A DNA stretch of 64,000 bases, taken from assembly GCA_020636095.1 (NCBI GenBank), contig JACJYN010000002.1, positions 1,612,001-1,676,000 of the forward strand, read 5' to 3'. The notes under the pieces were generated by a model. That model searched no databases. It saw nothing but the letters and a program-made list of their open reading frames with translations, and had not been told where the DNA came from. The position numbers were made by a program, and so were the translations under genes. The first letter of the stretch is position 1. Every line of letters begins with the position of its first letter. The stretch is from Lewinellaceae bacterium. Its GTDB lineage: Bacteria; Bacteroidota; Bacteroidia; Chitinophagales; Saprospiraceae. Shown here piece by piece: positions 41,760 through 50,702 of the stretch.

Positions 41760-42806
41760 CCCTACCGGCGCTGTGATCAGAGGAATGCTCACTGTAAAAT
41801 ATTCCGTGGTTTCGATCACATCCACTTTTTCCTCAGAGAAAAAAGCGTACCGGTTCTTGATATTCTGCAGGCCGAGGTTAGTGGACGGCAGGGCCTGCCG
41901 CTTGCGTTGCAGGTTATTGCGGACAATGAGGCGGTTGTTTTCCACCCAAAGCTCGATGTGCAGCGGCCGTTCTTCGGAAATAATGTTGTGTTTGACTGCA
42001 TTCTCAAAAAGAATCTGAAGCGACAGGGGCACCAGCCGCGTTGGCAGCACTTCATCGGACACCTGAATATCGGCCCGCAGGTTATCGCCGAAGCGCTCCT
42101 GGACCAGGAAGAGGTAGGCCTGTAGAAAATTCAGCTCTTCTTCCAGCGATATCAGCTTCTTATCCCGGATTTCCAGTATATAACGGTAGGCTTTTGACAA
42201 CTTCTGGACAAACTGCACGGCCTTCACCGGGTCCTCCGGGATGATATAGCTCAGCGTATTCAGGCTGTTGAACAAGAAGTGGGGGTTGACCTGGCTTTTG
42301 AGGCCTTCCAGTTGGGATTCGATGTTCTCCCGTTTGAGCTGTTCTGCTTCTACGATGGTCCTTTTCCAGCGGTCGTACAAAAAGGCGCTTTCGTAGAGAG
42401 TACTTACCAGGGCTACAATCATGAGGGTGCCAACAGTATAATCAAATTCAGTGACTCCCTCCCTTTCTTCGTGTCCCATAAAAATGTGCACGTAATCCAG
42501 CGACCAGTTGACCACTGTATAGGCTGCCAGTACCGATGCGGAGACATAGAGGAGCCGCTTCCGGGTTTCCTGCTGGCCGGGAAAACGGCGGCGAAAGTAG
42601 ATGAAGATCGTCCGGCAGGACATCCAGTAGGCAGTAGTATACATCATGGAGATGCCCCATTCCGGCAGGTAGGCCATCAGCCCATCAGCCAGCGTGGCTT
42701 TGAAAAACAGAAAGGGGATACAAAAAGCAAGAACAGGAATGCCGAGTATCAAAAACCAGGTATCGTCGAATCCCAGTATTTCTTTATTGCTTCTTTGCTC
42801 GCCCAT
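41748..42806 (-). CDS. LytS-type (HisKA_2-like) sensor histidine kinase
   Basis: A 352-aa kinase: four predicted transmembrane helices within residues 15-145, a linker coiled coil (EAEQLKRENIESQLEGLKSQ), then the His_kinase domain with the phosphoacceptor block QVNPHFLFNSLNTLSYII (His in NPHF), and an HATPase domain with LVPLSLQILFENAVKHNII (N box) and NLGLQNIKNRYAFF. This is the LytS/YehU class, normally paired with a LytTR-domain response regulator, but no such regulator is adjacent in this window. Its start is 39 bp from a strong hairpin and the palindromic repeat. Confidence 0.9.
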   Translation of the reverse strand: MGEQRSNKEILGFDDTWFLILGIPVLAFCIPFLFFKATLADGLMAYLPEWGISMMYTTAYWMSCRTIFIYFRRRFPGQQETRKRLLYVSASVLAAYTVVNWSLDYVHIFMGHEEREGVTEFDYTVGTLMIVALVSTLYESAFLYDRWKRTIVEAEQLKRENIESQLEGLKSQVNPHFLFNSLNTLSYIIPEDPVKAVQFVQKLSKAYRYILEIRDKKLISLEEELNFLQAYLFLVQERFGDNLRADIQVSDEVLPTRLVPLSLQILFENAVKHNIISEERPLHIELWVENNRLIVRNNLQRKRQALPSTNLGLQNIKNRYAFFSEEKVDVIETTEYFTVSIPLITAPVGVGG

Positions 42807-42844
42807 AGCTGTAATTTCTCAGTGAAAATAAGAAGATTTTTTGA

Positions 42845-42897
42845 AAAGCATTTTGGTTTTCCCGGCGGAGCCTGGATAAGGAAAACCAAAATGCTTT
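42845..42897. repeat. perfect 18-bp inverted repeat beside palindromic repeat copy 2
   Basis: Arm 42845-42862 is exactly complementary to 42880-42897, with a 17-nt loop. It is 5 bp from the palindromic repeat at 42902. It could be a terminator for the TonB receptor gene (minus strand), though the loop is long and the following U-run short. Confidence 0.85.
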
Positions 42898-42901
42898 CCT
42901 G

Positions 42902-43066
42902 GCTTAGGGGCCGGAGAAAAATAAGTTCCCCGTTTCAGGCCAGAGATTTTGTCGCTGGACAAGGCGCGAAGAACGCGCATAGCCCAGCTACGCAAGTGAT
43001 GAGCAACGCAGTACAGCGGCAAAAGATCGGCATCAAATGGGGAAGTTATTCTTCGCCGGGCCCTTA
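42902..43066. repeat. MITE-like palindromic interspersed repeat, copy 2
   Basis: A 165-bp element matching 16127-16290 outside the centre. The centre is TAGCCCAGCTA (42980-42990), a TAGC/GCTA hairpin replacing the TCCGTACGGA of copy 1. Its right end lies 2 bp from the TonB receptor stop codon. Confidence 0.9.
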
Positions 43067-43068
43067 AG

Positions 43069-45461
43069 TTAAAACTGTACTCGATATAAAATATCCGGGA
43101 AGAAGCCGGATTGGTAGACATCATTCACTTCATTGGTCACCTCGTTGTAACGGCGCTGGAAGATATTCTCGTTGTTCGTAATATTTTGCAGGTCGATGAA
43201 GAATTGCTGTGACAGGCGGCGCTTCCGGCTGTTGAGCTGAAACCCAAACTTCATATCCAGCCGGAAGTACGGGTCATATCGCTCGCTGAAAGCCAGGCCG
43301 TCCTGCAACACCTCCTCCCCTGCGATGCGGGAAGCCTCCAGGTCGGCCGGCGTGTAATAGCGGCCGCCGGCATTGGTAGCTTTGAGGTCGAAAGTCAGAG
43401 CGTTGCGTTTGTCCTTACCTACCTTGAATTCCTTACCAGCCAGCAGGTTGACGACATAGCCGTTGTTGAAGGCGGTGTTGCGCTCTATACCATCGCTGCC
43501 CTGGTATTTGGAGTCGAAGATGGAGGCAGTGAACAGGCTGTAGTATCCTTTGCTGAAGAATTTTTCGACGGTAAGCTCAAAGCCGTAGTTGGCCCCGGTT
43601 CCCTCGTTGACCAGAGAACCTGCTTCGGGGAAGACGAAATCCGCGCCGGCATTCAGCAGAGAGAAGCTGCTGGGGAAGCTTTCCACCGGCGCCCGGCTGA
43701 TATCCTGGTAGTACACCTCGGCCTTGGCGCGCCAGTCCTGGCCCATCCGCCAGTCGTAACCCAGCACAAAATGGTGGCTGCGGGTGAAATCCAGATTTCG
43801 GTTGGTGCGTTCGAAGACGCCGGGGCTCACCTCTTCCTCGAAGAAAAAGACCGGGAGGGGCTGCATTTGGTGGTGCAGGTAGTAACCCAGGCTCAGCGTT
43901 TGATTGGGGCGGAAGCTCCAGTTGAGGTAAGGCGGGGCTCCAGGGCGGCTGTTTCGTTGAAATCGAGATACTGCCCGTGCAGGTAAGCGTGCAGCGACCA
44001 CTGATCGGAGAAGCGGTACTGCCCCTGAACGAAAGGCTGCAGCAGGCCCATACCTCCGTTAAAGTCGCGGACTGTCACCCAGTCGGGCTCGCCGTCCCCG
44101 TCGAGGTCGGGGCGGTTGTCGCGGTCATCCACCTGGGTATTGAGGTTGAAGTACTGCGCCAGTATGCCGGTGCGCAGGGTGAAGCGGGCGTTGTATTTTT
44201 TGTTGAAAAAGGAAGAAAGGGAGTACGTGTTGGTTACGTCGTTCACGTCGGTAACCCTTAACTTGCCGCCGTCGGTGGCGATATTGTCCTGCTGGAAACC
44301 CGACTGGGCGGTGGAAGCGGAGAGCACGGTGCGGATATAGGCATTCTCTCCAACAATGATGTTGTGCCGCAGGCCCACGACGCCGAAGCGGGAGTCGGCG
44401 AAAGCATCCTCATTGGGGTTGGCAAAGAGGTCCGTCTCGTCAATCTCGTTGCCCAGGAAGTCGATATTGCTGGTGGCGCCGATGCCAAAGAGGGAGAATT
44501 TGCCGGCCTTGCTGTTGGCGAAGTCAAATTTAAAGGACAGGTCGCGGTAGTTGGGCGTGGCATTGGTGCCGACCGGAATGCCGGCGGCATCGGCCAGCTC
44601 GACGAAGGAATGCCGGTAGCTCACCAGGAAGGAGCTGTTCTTATTTTTATTGAGCGGGCCTTCCGCCATCGCCTCCAGGCCGCTGAAGGCGGCCAGTTGA
44701 AGGGTGAATTCATAGTTGTCCCGGTTGCCGGAACGGAAGCCGATATCAAAGACGCCGGCCAGGGCGTTGCCGTATTCGGAGGGGAAAGCGGAAGTAAGAA
44801 AATCGGAAGTGGACAGCAGGTTGGGATTGAGGGCGCTGACCGGCCCGCCGGTCGTGCCCAGAGTGGCGAAGTGGTTGGGATTGGGAATGGGAATCCCTTC
44901 CAGGCGCCAGAGTACACCCGTGGGTGAGTTGCCCCGGATAACGATGTCGTTGCGGCTGTCATCGGCGGTAGACACGCCGGCGAAGTTGCCCGCCAGGCGG
45001 GCCACATCGTTTCGGCCGCCGGAAAAGCGGGTGACTTCTTCCAGGTTGAAGGAGCGTGCGCTGATGGTGGCCATCTCGTTATTCGCCTTGCCCTTTTCCA
45101 CCCGGCCGGTAACAACCACCTCATCCATTTGCACAACCGACTCTTCGAGGCTGAGGTTGAGTACTGTTTCCTTACCGGCCGTCACCAGTACGTTGGGAAT
45201 GGTGACGGGGCTGTAGCCCAGGTAGCTCACCCGAAGGCTATGGCGGCCCACCGGCACCTCCGATACGGAGAAGCGTCCATCGACGTCGGTCACCGTGCCC
45301 CGGGCCGGATTCACGCTGATCAGCTCCACCGTTGCGCCGATGATCGGCATTTCAGACTGCTGGTCGACAACGGAGCCTTTGATGGTTTGAAAAGCCTGGC
45401 TCCAGGAAAAAGGCGCACAGGTAAGGATAAAAAACACGATTAACAGGTTATACTTTTTCAT
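43069..45461 (-). CDS. TonB-dependent receptor with CarboxypepD_reg domain, frame-disrupted
   Basis: The N-terminal frame from 45461 encodes a signal peptide (MKKYNLLIVFFILTCAPFSWSQ), a carboxypeptidase-regulatory-like domain (IKGSVVDQQSEMPIIGATVELISV...DVDGRFSVSEVPVGRHSLRVSYLGY), then a plug domain (EEVTRFSGGRNDVARLAGNFAGV, NDIVIRGNSPTGVLWRLEGIPIPNPNHF) and the first barrel strands to about 43930. The barrel then continues in another frame (YLNWSFRPNQTLSLGYYLHHQMQPLP...) to a classical end ILYRVQF. Adding one C near 43926 (giving EPRLTLNWSF) makes a single 797-aa frame, normal for the family. No SusD partner is adjacent, so a siderophore- or peptide-type substrate is as likely as a glycan. 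Confidence 0.88.
43924..43932 (-). other. single-base frame break in TonB receptor
   Basis: At about 43926-43927 the minus strand reads ACCTCAAC where ACCCTCAAC would keep the frame. Total gene length plus one base is an exact multiple of three. Consensus error or real mutation cannot be told apart here. Confidence 0.7.
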
Positions 45462-45655
45462 AACGGATCAATACGGTTTTGACTATTCAATTGAGTGTTG
45501 ACGGTATAAAAATCTTATTTAAGGAGCCTGCCCGCCACTCTTTTCCGGTGAACCGTCAAGGAAGGAGGATGAATTGTCGATTGGGTTGTTTTAATCGATT
45601 GGGCGGATTCGTGGCCACAAACAAATACCGGGTAACGAATCACGAAAACTCCCCT

Positions 45656-45663
45656 TATCTTTG
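45656..45663 (+). promoter_or_regulatory. -7 promoter box for the LETM1-related gene
   Basis: TATCTTTG fits TAnnTTTG and lies 22 nt before the ATG at 45686, which supports that start over codons further upstream. Confidence 0.5.
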
Positions 45664-45685
45664 CCGGGTGAAAGTAAGCCTCGGT

Positions 45686-47041
45686 ATGATCGACTTCAAA
45701 TCCAAAAGCTGGTTCGAGCAGTATATTGCTTTTCGGCAGCAGCACCCCTTAGTGCTCAGGGATATGCGCCCGCTTTCAGAGATTCTGAAGGTGGAGTCGG
45801 CCAAGCTTTTTGAGAGCCTCCGGCACCCGCTCTATTTGTGCCTGCAGCATTCGGGCATGTTGTATGGATTTCCCATCCACTATCCTTTTGAAGAGTCTGC
45901 GCCGTTCATTGGCCGCCTGTCAGCCGGGCAACGCGCCAAGCTCATTCTGCTGGACACGATTGTGTTTGCCATCAGCCTCGAAGAAGAATGGGAAGAAGGC
46001 CGCACCTACGCACAAATGGTTGCCAGCGTAGGGTCCTGCCTGCACACATACTACCGGAAGCTGTCCGAATATGGCCCCGGTGAAACGCTGGAATACACCG
46101 AGGAAGTGCTTTTCCAAAGGGTGCGGTACAAAAAGAACCACCTCGATTTTCGGCATACCGGCATCAATAGCCATTTGTTCTGGGACCTCTACTTTTTCAG
46201 CGAGTACTACCGGCGGCACAAACAAGGATCCATAGAAGAAGCCCTTTATTTCCCGGGCTTGATCGCCCGAAAAAAGGAGATGAGCACCCTCTCAATAAAG
46301 GTAGTCGTGGCGGCCGCCTATGCCGACTGGAAGCTGGTGCGGCAGGAGCGGCGGCTATTGCGCCAGTTCAGAAGGTCGGCGCGCCTGCTGGGCCGTTTGG
46401 AAAAAGAACAAATACGCTATTTTTTTAAGCGGCGCCTGACACTCGATGAGATACAATTCCCTGAACTCGAATGGATTGCCCGCCGTTTCCTTATGGACAT
46501 TTCGCTGCTGGCCGTTTTTTCTGATTCCAATATCGGCCGGCAGGAAGATTCTTTTTTGCGGCAGCTGGCCTCGCGTTTGCAGCTAACCGAAAACGACCTG
46601 CTGAGCAGCAAGGCCGACCTGGGCTGCTTCATCTATATTCACGGCAAGGACCTCCATTTTTACGAGGCCCAAAAAGCGGGGCTGATGCTGCTGGGCCAGG
46701 CCATTTACGAAAATATGATCCACCTGAGCCAGGCCGCCCGGATGGAGGCGGTAGAGACCCGCGATATGGCCGTCGTCTTCGGCAAAATACTCCGCAGGCG
46801 ACTGGGTATTAACGGCCAGGAGGAACTGCCCTCCGAAGAAGAAATCAAAGCAGCCATTGAACAGCTAAAAGACATCCCTAAATTCCTGCCATTTTTTAGC
46901 TTCATTTTCATGCCTGTCCCGGGAATAACTGAAATGTATATCTTACTGGCTTTCAGCCTGGAACGACTCTCCAGAGGAACCATAAGCCTACTCCCAAGCC
47001 AGGTTCGGAAGGCCCTGCGCAAGCCGGGAGAGGAAGAATAA
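45686..47041 (+). CDS. LETM1-related (biofilm-associated-type) protein
   Basis: A 451-aa protein starting at ATG 45686 (MIDFKSKSWFEQYIAFRQQH), just after a -7 box; the frame continues upstream to 45479 but through the promoter. The C-terminal segment KDIPKFLPFFSFIFMPVPGITEMYILLAFSLERLSRGTISLLPSQVRKALRKP is the LETM1-like signature, with the PGITE-type membrane-adjacent helix. The N-terminal 300 residues are helical and basic. Bacteroidota homologues are called LETM1-related biofilm-associated proteins, but the mechanism is unknown. It is divergent from the TonB receptor gene. Confidence 0.8.
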   Translation: MIDFKSKSWFEQYIAFRQQHPLVLRDMRPLSEILKVESAKLFESLRHPLYLCLQHSGMLYGFPIHYPFEESAPFIGRLSAGQRAKLILLDTIVFAISLEEEWEEGRTYAQMVASVGSCLHTYYRKLSEYGPGETLEYTEEVLFQRVRYKKNHLDFRHTGINSHLFWDLYFFSEYYRRHKQGSIEEALYFPGLIARKKEMSTLSIKVVVAAAYADWKLVRQERRLLRQFRRSARLLGRLEKEQIRYFFKRRLTLDEIQFPELEWIARRFLMDISLLAVFSDSNIGRQEDSFLRQLASRLQLTENDLLSSKADLGCFIYIHGKDLHFYEAQKAGLMLLGQAIYENMIHLSQAARMEAVETRDMAVVFGKILRRRLGINGQEELPSEEEIKAAIEQLKDIPKFLPFFSFIFMPVPGITEMYILLAFSLERLSRGTISLLPSQVRKALRKPGEEE

Positions 47042-47210
47042 TCCACCCAAAAAACTTGGGCTTAATCACAAATATCCTTAACTTTACCAAAGACAGTTAT
47101 CTCATACCATCTCCCCCACATGATTCATTGCTGACCCCCTGTTATCACTGATTTGGAGTGGCCGTTAAATTAGAATGGCGTTAAGACGATGCAGAACCCC
47201 TTTTTGTTAT

Positions 47211-47218
47211 TAACTTTG
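47211..47218 (+). promoter_or_regulatory. -7 promoter box for the DUF5606 gene
   Basis: TAACTTTG fits TAnnTTTG, 30 nt before ATG 47248. The -33 element is not clear. Confidence 0.45.
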
Positions 47219-47247
47219 CCCCTTCAAATCAAAAGGTGATAAAATCT

Positions 47248-47670
47248 ATGAATCTTGAAAATTTGATCGCAGTAAGTGGGCTGCCTGGCCTCTACCGAAT
47301 GGCAGCCAACCGAAGCAATGGCTTGATCATTGAAGATGTAAAGAACGGGAAACGGCGCTTTGCGTCCTCCCGGAGGCATCAATTTACGCCCCTGGAATCT
47401 ATCGCCATTTATACCGATGATGGAGATTCCACGGAGCTGAAAAACGTGTTTCGCAGCATGCTTCAACAGATCGATGACAATCCCCCGGCCAGCGCGGGCG
47501 CCAAACCGGAGGAACTCCATGAATACTTTGCCGATATACTCCCCAACTACGACCGCGACCGCGTGTTTGCCGGAGATATCAAAAAAGTGATCAAATGGTT
47601 TAACTATTTGAATGAGAGCGGCGCCCTTTCTGCCGAAGAGGAAGCAAAGGCAAGCGAGGAGGAAGAGTAA
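47248..47670 (+). CDS. DUF5606 family protein
   Basis: A 140-aa cytoplasmic protein. I use ATG 47248 (MNLENLIAVSGLPGLYRMAANRSNGLIIED); a GTG at 47236 would add four residues. The opening LIAVSGLPGLYRMAANRSNGLIIEDVKNGKRRFASSRRHQFTPLESIAIYTD and the later LPNYDRDRVFAGDIKKVIKWFNYLNE are the DUF5606 pattern, which is confined to Bacteroidota and widely conserved. The C-terminus is an acidic tail (SEEEE). Function unknown; the SH3-like N-terminal half suggests nucleic-acid or protein binding by inference only. Confidence 0.85.
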   Translation: MNLENLIAVSGLPGLYRMAANRSNGLIIEDVKNGKRRFASSRRHQFTPLESIAIYTDDGDSTELKNVFRSMLQQIDDNPPASAGAKPEELHEYFADILPNYDRDRVFAGDIKKVIKWFNYLNESGALSAEEEAKASEEEE

Positions 47671-47755
47671 CACTCGTTCGAGGAAAGGAAGTTCCCGTCA
47701 GAAGAGCCCGGCAGGAATACTCGTTGCGCCAATGGATGACAGCAAGTGGTAAAGA

Positions 47756-47809
47756 GAATCCCATAACATGAGGCGGCCCAAAATAAAGCGGCCGAAAATT
47801 ATGGGATTC
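47756..47809. terminator. double-stem inverted repeat after DUF5606 gene
   Basis: GAATCCCATAA (47756-47766) pairs with TTATGGGATTC (47799-47809), and inside, CGGCC pairs with GGCCG. It lies in the 286-bp gap before the M3 peptidase gene, 86 bp past the DUF5606 stop. Confidence 0.5.
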
Positions 47810-47956
47810 TGGCAACAATTTTTTGAAAGCCCCGTAATACCAAAAGGTTCCCCACAGAGCCGACGACGACCTAAACATATATTAAAGGAATAATGGCCCC
47901 CCGGAACACTGCCTGTTTTTGACCCCCAAGCGGCAACAACACAAAAGAAGCATCTC

Positions 47957-49687
47957 ATGAATCTCAAAACGGCAACAGTTCTACAGCAAGAGAAAGAACG
48001 AACATTTGTCCCGAAGGAATTCAAAGTTACGACCTGGTCAAAACTGAAACCGTATTACAATGAACTACTAAACCGCCCTATCCAGTCACGCGAAGAACTT
48101 GAACAATGGATCAAGGATAAAAGCGAACTGGATGCAGTGGTTAGTGAAGCCTTTTCCTGGCGCTACATTAGTATTACCGTTAACAGTAATGATGAAAAGG
48201 CGGAGGCCCTGTACCAGTACGCGGTTCAGGAGCTCGCCCCTAAGATAACTTCCTTCGAACACGCTCTGAACAAAAAGCTTGTAGGCTGCCCTTTCTCCGA
48301 CCAGCTGGATAATAAGCGGTACGGCATCCATTTGCGAAGCATTTATAATGCCGTCAACCTCTTTCGCGAAGAAAATATCCCTCTGGCTACCGATATACAG
48401 ATGAAATCCAAGCAATATGTAAAAATATTCTCGGAGATGACCATCGGTGTAGACGGCAAACAGATGACCCTGCAAAAGGCCAGCTCCCTGCTCGAAGAAA
48501 CGGACAGGGACTACCGCGAAGGAGTCTATCACAAAATCCATCAACGAATCCTGCAGGACACGGACCAGCTCGAAGACCTCTTCGACCATCTGCTCCACCT
48601 TCGCCATAAGATGGCCCTCAATGCCGGCTTCGATAATTTTCGGGACTTCAAGTTCCAGGCCCTCGGCCGCTTCGATTATTCGGTCGAGGATTGTTACGAC
48701 TTTCACGAATCCATAAAGTCAGAAATTGTTCCGCTGATCGACGAGCTCAATGGGTACCGAAAGGAATCGCTGGAGCTCGATAAATTGCGCCCCTGGGACC
48801 TTTTCGTGGATCCCGTCGGCGATACGCCGCTGCGGCCTTTCGACACCATTGACGACCTGGTGGAAAAGGTCATTTTTTGTATGGACAAGCTGCATCCGGA
48901 GTTTGGAAAGACCATCGCAATTATGAGGGACAAGGGGCACCTCGACCTCGAGGCACGGCCTGCTAAACGGCCCGGTGGCTACAATATGCCGCTTCATCTC
49001 ACCGGCCTGCCTTTCATCTTCATGAACGCGACGACCTCTCTCAGCGATATGCGCACCCTCATGCACGAAGGAGGGCACGCCGTACACTCCTACCTGACCA
49101 GGCACTACAAGCTCAAGTCAGCCAAGCGGGTGCCTTCAGAGGTGGCCGAACTGGCGGCTATGTCTATGGAACTGCTGACGATGGAATACTGGGATACCTT
49201 CTTCCCCGATCCGGAAGAACTTCGCCGCGCCAAGATCGCTCAGCTGGAGTACGTTCTGAAAGTACTCCCCTGGATCGCCACCATCGATAAATTCCAGCAT
49301 TGGGCCTACTCCAACCCCGGCCACAACCGGGAGGAGCGGGTGAAAAACTGGATGAGTATCATGGCGGAGTTTAATTCTACTATCATTGACCATTCCGGAC
49401 TGGAAGACTATATCGCACATCTATGGCATAAACAATTACACATTTTTGAAGTACCTTTTTACTATATCGAATATGGAATGGCCCAGTTGGGCGCCATCGC
49501 TCTTTGGAAACAGTACAAAGAAACTCCCGGGCAGGCTGTAGACAACTACCTCAATGCCCTGAAACTGGGCTATACCAGAAACATCCGGGAAATCTACCGC
49601 ACTGCGGGTATCGAATTTAATTATTCCCGTGAATACGTCAGCCAATTGGGTGCTTTTGTGAAAGGAGAACTGGAGGCGCTGTTGTAG
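47957..49687 (+). CDS. M3-family oligoendopeptidase (PepF-like)
   Basis: A 576-aa cytoplasmic zinc metallopeptidase. Zinc motif: H370-E371-G-G-H374 in LMHEGGHAVHSYLTRHYKL, with the third ligand Glu in the downstream PSEVAELAAMSMELL helix. The C-terminal block HLWHKQLHIFEVPFYYIEYGMAQLGAIALWKQYKE is the typical substrate-binding Tyr/His region of M3B oligoendopeptidases. Length matches the Bacteroidota M3 group (about 570 aa). It degrades short peptides. It starts at the ATG 47957, with a convergent neighbour downstream across an inverted repeat. Confidence 0.95.
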   Translation: MNLKTATVLQQEKERTFVPKEFKVTTWSKLKPYYNELLNRPIQSREELEQWIKDKSELDAVVSEAFSWRYISITVNSNDEKAEALYQYAVQELAPKITSFEHALNKKLVGCPFSDQLDNKRYGIHLRSIYNAVNLFREENIPLATDIQMKSKQYVKIFSEMTIGVDGKQMTLQKASSLLEETDRDYREGVYHKIHQRILQDTDQLEDLFDHLLHLRHKMALNAGFDNFRDFKFQALGRFDYSVEDCYDFHESIKSEIVPLIDELNGYRKESLELDKLRPWDLFVDPVGDTPLRPFDTIDDLVEKVIFCMDKLHPEFGKTIAIMRDKGHLDLEARPAKRPGGYNMPLHLTGLPFIFMNATTSLSDMRTLMHEGGHAVHSYLTRHYKLKSAKRVPSEVAELAAMSMELLTMEYWDTFFPDPEELRRAKIAQLEYVLKVLPWIATIDKFQHWAYSNPGHNREERVKNWMSIMAEFNSTIIDHSGLEDYIAHLWHKQLHIFEVPFYYIEYGMAQLGAIALWKQYKETPGQAVDNYLNALKLGYTRNIREIYRTAGIEFNYSREYVSQLGAFVKGELEALL

Positions 49688-49725
49688 TGCCGCCCGGTAT
49701 CTGATGCTTCACCACCCCGGACAGG

Positions 49726-49791
49726 TTGAAATATAAGGGAACAAAGGCATGCACTGCCGCTCTTATGGGCTGTAGTTCCCTTATATTTCAA
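49726..49791. terminator. perfect 17-bp inverted repeat between convergent genes
   Basis: Arm 49726-49742 is exactly complementary to 49775-49791, with a 32-nt loop that itself holds GGCA/TGCC. It lies between the M3 peptidase stop and the end of the following minus-strand gene, suited to ending both transcripts. Confidence 0.6.
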
Positions 49792-49815
49792 TTTGTCTGA
49801 TAACGCTGTTGAGCC

Positions 49816-50559
49816 CTAATCCAGGGACCGGAAAGGGTCCTGGCTGAGGCCGATAGCTGCCAAACTGTTTCCACCCCTTACATTTTCAAGCGCTACCGTA
49901 AAAAAGCCTGCTTTATGGCGGGTGGCAATTCTGGCTCCCGTTTCGAGCGTTACCCATTCTTCCCAACTGGTTTCCAGGCCGCCAACCGGAATGATGGACA
50001 CCCACATTTTCCAGCGGGCCGGCAAACCTTCTTCATCCACCTCCCAAAGGTAGGCATCACCGGGCGTGACCCCTCCACCGGAATAACTGACCAGCAACCC
50101 TTTTTTTTCTCCATCCAGTTCGACCAGGCTCCGGGCCGTACCCGGGTCAAAAGCCTTGGCAGGCGCATTGAGCCAGAAAGAATCGTTGCAGAAAAAACTC
50201 CAGGCCTTTTTCAACAGCTTTTCCGCAGCCTCTCCCTGGAGCGCTGCTCCTCCTTCCCAGGCCTTGCCACTTTGGTTGGAGGTGCGCAGCACCACCCTTT
50301 TGCCGCCCCACTCTACCTGTACGAGCTGGCGAAACTTGTCCCAAACATATTGATGGCCGCCGGGAAAATCCCACCGTACATAATGCGTACTATCCCAGGC
50401 ATCCTTGTGTATAGCCTCCAGCATTTGCCGCGCCAGGCGATCGGCTTCCGGGCCGGCCTGGCCTTGCGGCAACGGTTGGTGAACAGCCAGTGCGGCTATG
50501 AAGCCGGCTATCAGTAAAACGCCCAGAACGATTCCCGCCCATTTCAGTACTTTACGCAT
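49816..50559 (-). CDS. membrane-anchored hypothetical protein
   Basis: A 247-aa protein starting at ATG 50559 (MRKVLKWAGIVLGVLLIAGFIAALAV), which puts a single transmembrane anchor at the N-terminus; the frame extends to 50610 but without homology. The extracytoplasmic part is beta-rich with many Trp residues (HYVRWDFPGGHQYVWDKFRQLVQVEWGGKRVVL; GDAYLWEVDEEGLPARWKMWVSIIPVGGLETSWEEWV). This looks like a small lipid-binding or sensor-like fold, but I cannot name it. Confidence 0.6.
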   Translation of the reverse strand: MRKVLKWAGIVLGVLLIAGFIAALAVHQPLPQGQAGPEADRLARQMLEAIHKDAWDSTHYVRWDFPGGHQYVWDKFRQLVQVEWGGKRVVLRTSNQSGKAWEGGAALQGEAAEKLLKKAWSFFCNDSFWLNAPAKAFDPGTARSLVELDGEKKGLLVSYSGGGVTPGDAYLWEVDEEGLPARWKMWVSIIPVGGLETSWEEWVTLETGARIATRHKAGFFTVALENVRGGNSLAAIGLSQDPFRSLD

Positions 50560-50652
50560 ACTATTTTTGGAGTTATAAATACCAAAAGCTCCAAATTGTT
50601 CGGTATCCACATGCCGGCTTATGAGCGCTTAGGACGAAAATCCCGTTTTTTC

Positions 50653-50684
50653 TTGCAAACCACTTTCCTGGCGACCTATCTTTG
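50653..50684 (+). promoter_or_regulatory. promoter of the GT2 gene
   Basis: TTG at 50653-50655 and TATCTTTG at 50677-50684 are separated by 21 nt. ATG 50703 follows after 18 nt, a short leader. Confidence 0.55.
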
Positions 50685-50702
50685 GGCCCACAAATCAAAG
50701 TA

